Assembly: GCA_036172665.1 (NCBI GenBank) | Contig: JAYKNF010000013.1 | Span: forward strand, 3,410,001-3,474,000 | Length of the DNA stretch: 64,000 nucleotides | Reading direction: 5' to 3' | Source: Prosopocoilus inquinatus | Lineage: Eukaryota; Arthropoda; Insecta; Coleoptera; Lucanidae | Part shown: one piece after another, positions 63,314 to 64,000 of the stretch | Layout of the letters: the number at the start of each line of letters is the position of its first letter | Numbering within the stretch: position 1 is the stretch's first letter | Notes under the pieces: model-generated | The model's database searches: none | What the model was told of the DNA's origin: nothing | Seen by the model: the letters and a program-made list of their open reading frames with translations, nothing else | Made by a program: the position numbers and the translations under genes

Positions 63314-64000
63314 GGACGCAGCAGCAGCTGGAAATAGTTTTAAACGAAACAACACATATTAGCCTTGTTCCTGTGATGTATTTAATCGATCCTTACTCAT
63401 CTATCATGTTATTTGGCGTTTCGATGGACTCCAGTAACTCTGATGTGAGATACAAAGTTCTCGGACGCAGCAGAAGCTGGAAATAGTTTTGAACGAAACA
63501 ACACGTATTAGCGTTGTTCCTGTGATGTATCTAAACGATCCTTATTTATCTAACATGTTATTTGACGTTTGGATGGACTCCAGTAAGTCTGATGTGAGAT
63601 ACAAAGTTTTTGGACGCAGCAGGAGCTGGAAATAGTTTTAAACGAAACAACACGTATTAGCGTTGTTCCTGTGCTGTATCTAATCGATCCTTACTTATCT
63701 ATCATGTTATTTTACGTTTGGATGGACTCCAGTAACTCTGATGTGAGATACAAAGTTTTTGGACGCAGCAGAAGCTGGAAATAGTTTTAAATGAAACAAC
63801 ACATATTAGCGATGTTCCTGTGAAGTATCTACTCGATCCTTACTCATCTATCATGTTATTTTACGTTTGGATGGACTCCAGTAACTCTGATGTGAGATAC
63901 GACGTTTTCGGACGCAGCAGAAGCTGGAAATAGTTTTAAACGAAAAAACACATATTAGCGTTGTTCCTGTGATGTATCTAATCGATCCTTACTCATCTAT
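63314..64000. repeat. Start of the next unit, cut by the window edge
   Basis: A (with TAGCCTTG), B, a C/U chimera ending CAAAGTTTTT, D with ACTCG and ACATATTAGCGATG, and 91 bases of E. It corresponds to 38887-39573. Confidence 0.88.

Larger units (their letters stand above)
1..64000. repeat. 149-bp tandem satellite array filling the window
   Basis: The start motif GGACGCAGC (or a one-base variant) recurs every 149 bases from position 1 to 63910, giving 429 complete monomers and a 91-base partial one. All monomers point the same way. The grid stays in phase apart from 3-base losses near 32175, 40560, 44430 and 56602, a 1-base loss near 47702 and a 1-base gain near 56613. I read no stretch of non-satellite sequence, so there are no genes, transposons or spacers between repeats. 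Representative monomer composition is about 40 % GC with 7 CpG. Architecture of this kind is known from centromeric and pericentromeric heterochromatin of eukaryotes. A functional centromere cannot be shown from sequence alone. The family is not one I recognise. Confidence 0.99.
53966..64000. repeat. Large segmental duplication, copy 2 (cut by the window edge)
   Basis: Monomer-for-monomer copy of 29540-39573. Left of about 53966 the sequences diverge: the monomer at 53929 has GAACGAAAC where 29503 has GAACGAAGC, and the monomers before them are of different subtypes. Private changes here include GCAAAAGC near 54980, AGTATCTC near 55390, GTTTCAAATG near 58272, GATATGAG near 59719, GTTCTTGGACTC near 60776, GACTTTTGG near 62521, GATCCCTAC near 62942 and CTATTCG near 63085. 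The duplicated tract may extend beyond the window. Confidence 0.88.

Noticed and set aside
1..64000. CRISPR array
   Set aside because: There is no repeat-spacer alternation. The whole 149-bp unit is conserved, with scattered substitutions and no variable spacers or cas genes.
1..64000. Telomeric, rDNA, histone-cluster or other gene-bearing tandem repeats
   Set aside because: The unit is 149 bp, has no telomere motif and no rRNA- or tRNA-like sequence, and is closed in all frames beyond short stretches.

Overview
The whole 64 kb window is one uninterrupted satellite DNA array. It consists of a 149-bp monomer repeated head-to-tail on one strand: 429 complete copies plus a 91-base piece at the right edge. 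Every monomer start I checked (conserved GGACGCAGC or a one-base variant) falls on a 149-bp grid apart from five small indels, and I saw no inversion, unique sequence, transposon, RNA gene or protein-coding gene. A representative monomer is about 40 % GC, and CpG is not depleted (7 seen, about 5.8 expected). This points to a eukaryotic centromeric or heterochromatic region assembled from long reads. The lack of CpG loss would suit a lineage with little germline DNA methylation, such as many insects, but the sequence does not identify the organism and I do not recognise the satellite family.

Monomers fall into about 25 subtypes set by roughly 20 diagnostic positions; two neighbouring subtypes differ by about 9 %. 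I label the subtypes A to V, X1 to X8, Y and Z, with primes or slashes for variants and chimeras. They are arranged in higher-order repeats (HORs). HOR1 is a 16-mer, A to P, of 2384 bp (complete at 1-2384 and 6706-9089). HOR2 is a family of 11- to 14-mers starting A-B-C-D-E and ending S-U-V (9090-10877, 24288-29949). HOR3 is built on a distinctive 8-monomer block X1-X8 (11772-12963, 16242-17433, 19222-20413).

Layout: 1-9089 HOR1 and its length variants; 9090-11771 HOR2 and a junction; 11772-20413 HOR3; 20414-21903 HOR1 (G to P); 21904-24287 HOR1/HOR2 hybrid; 24288-29949 HOR2; 29950-54375 a mosaic of HOR1 and HOR2 parts; from about 53966 to the right edge a near-identical copy of about 29540-39573.

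Two large duplications sit on top of the HOR pattern. One is a direct duplication 24,426-24,427 bp apart, covering at least 10 kb and truncated by the window. The other is a tandem duplication of 3871 bp (26 monomers) at about 37744-45485. Each carries a shared rare 3-bp deletion that orders the events: deletion first, duplication second. The pattern suggests growth and turnover by unequal exchange or related repair in register with the monomer, on scales from one monomer to about 164. The only ORF of any length (86 codons, 56521-56781) is an accident of two nearby indels that make one repeat step a multiple of three. No undescribed protein or RNA system is visible; the interest lies in the array architecture.
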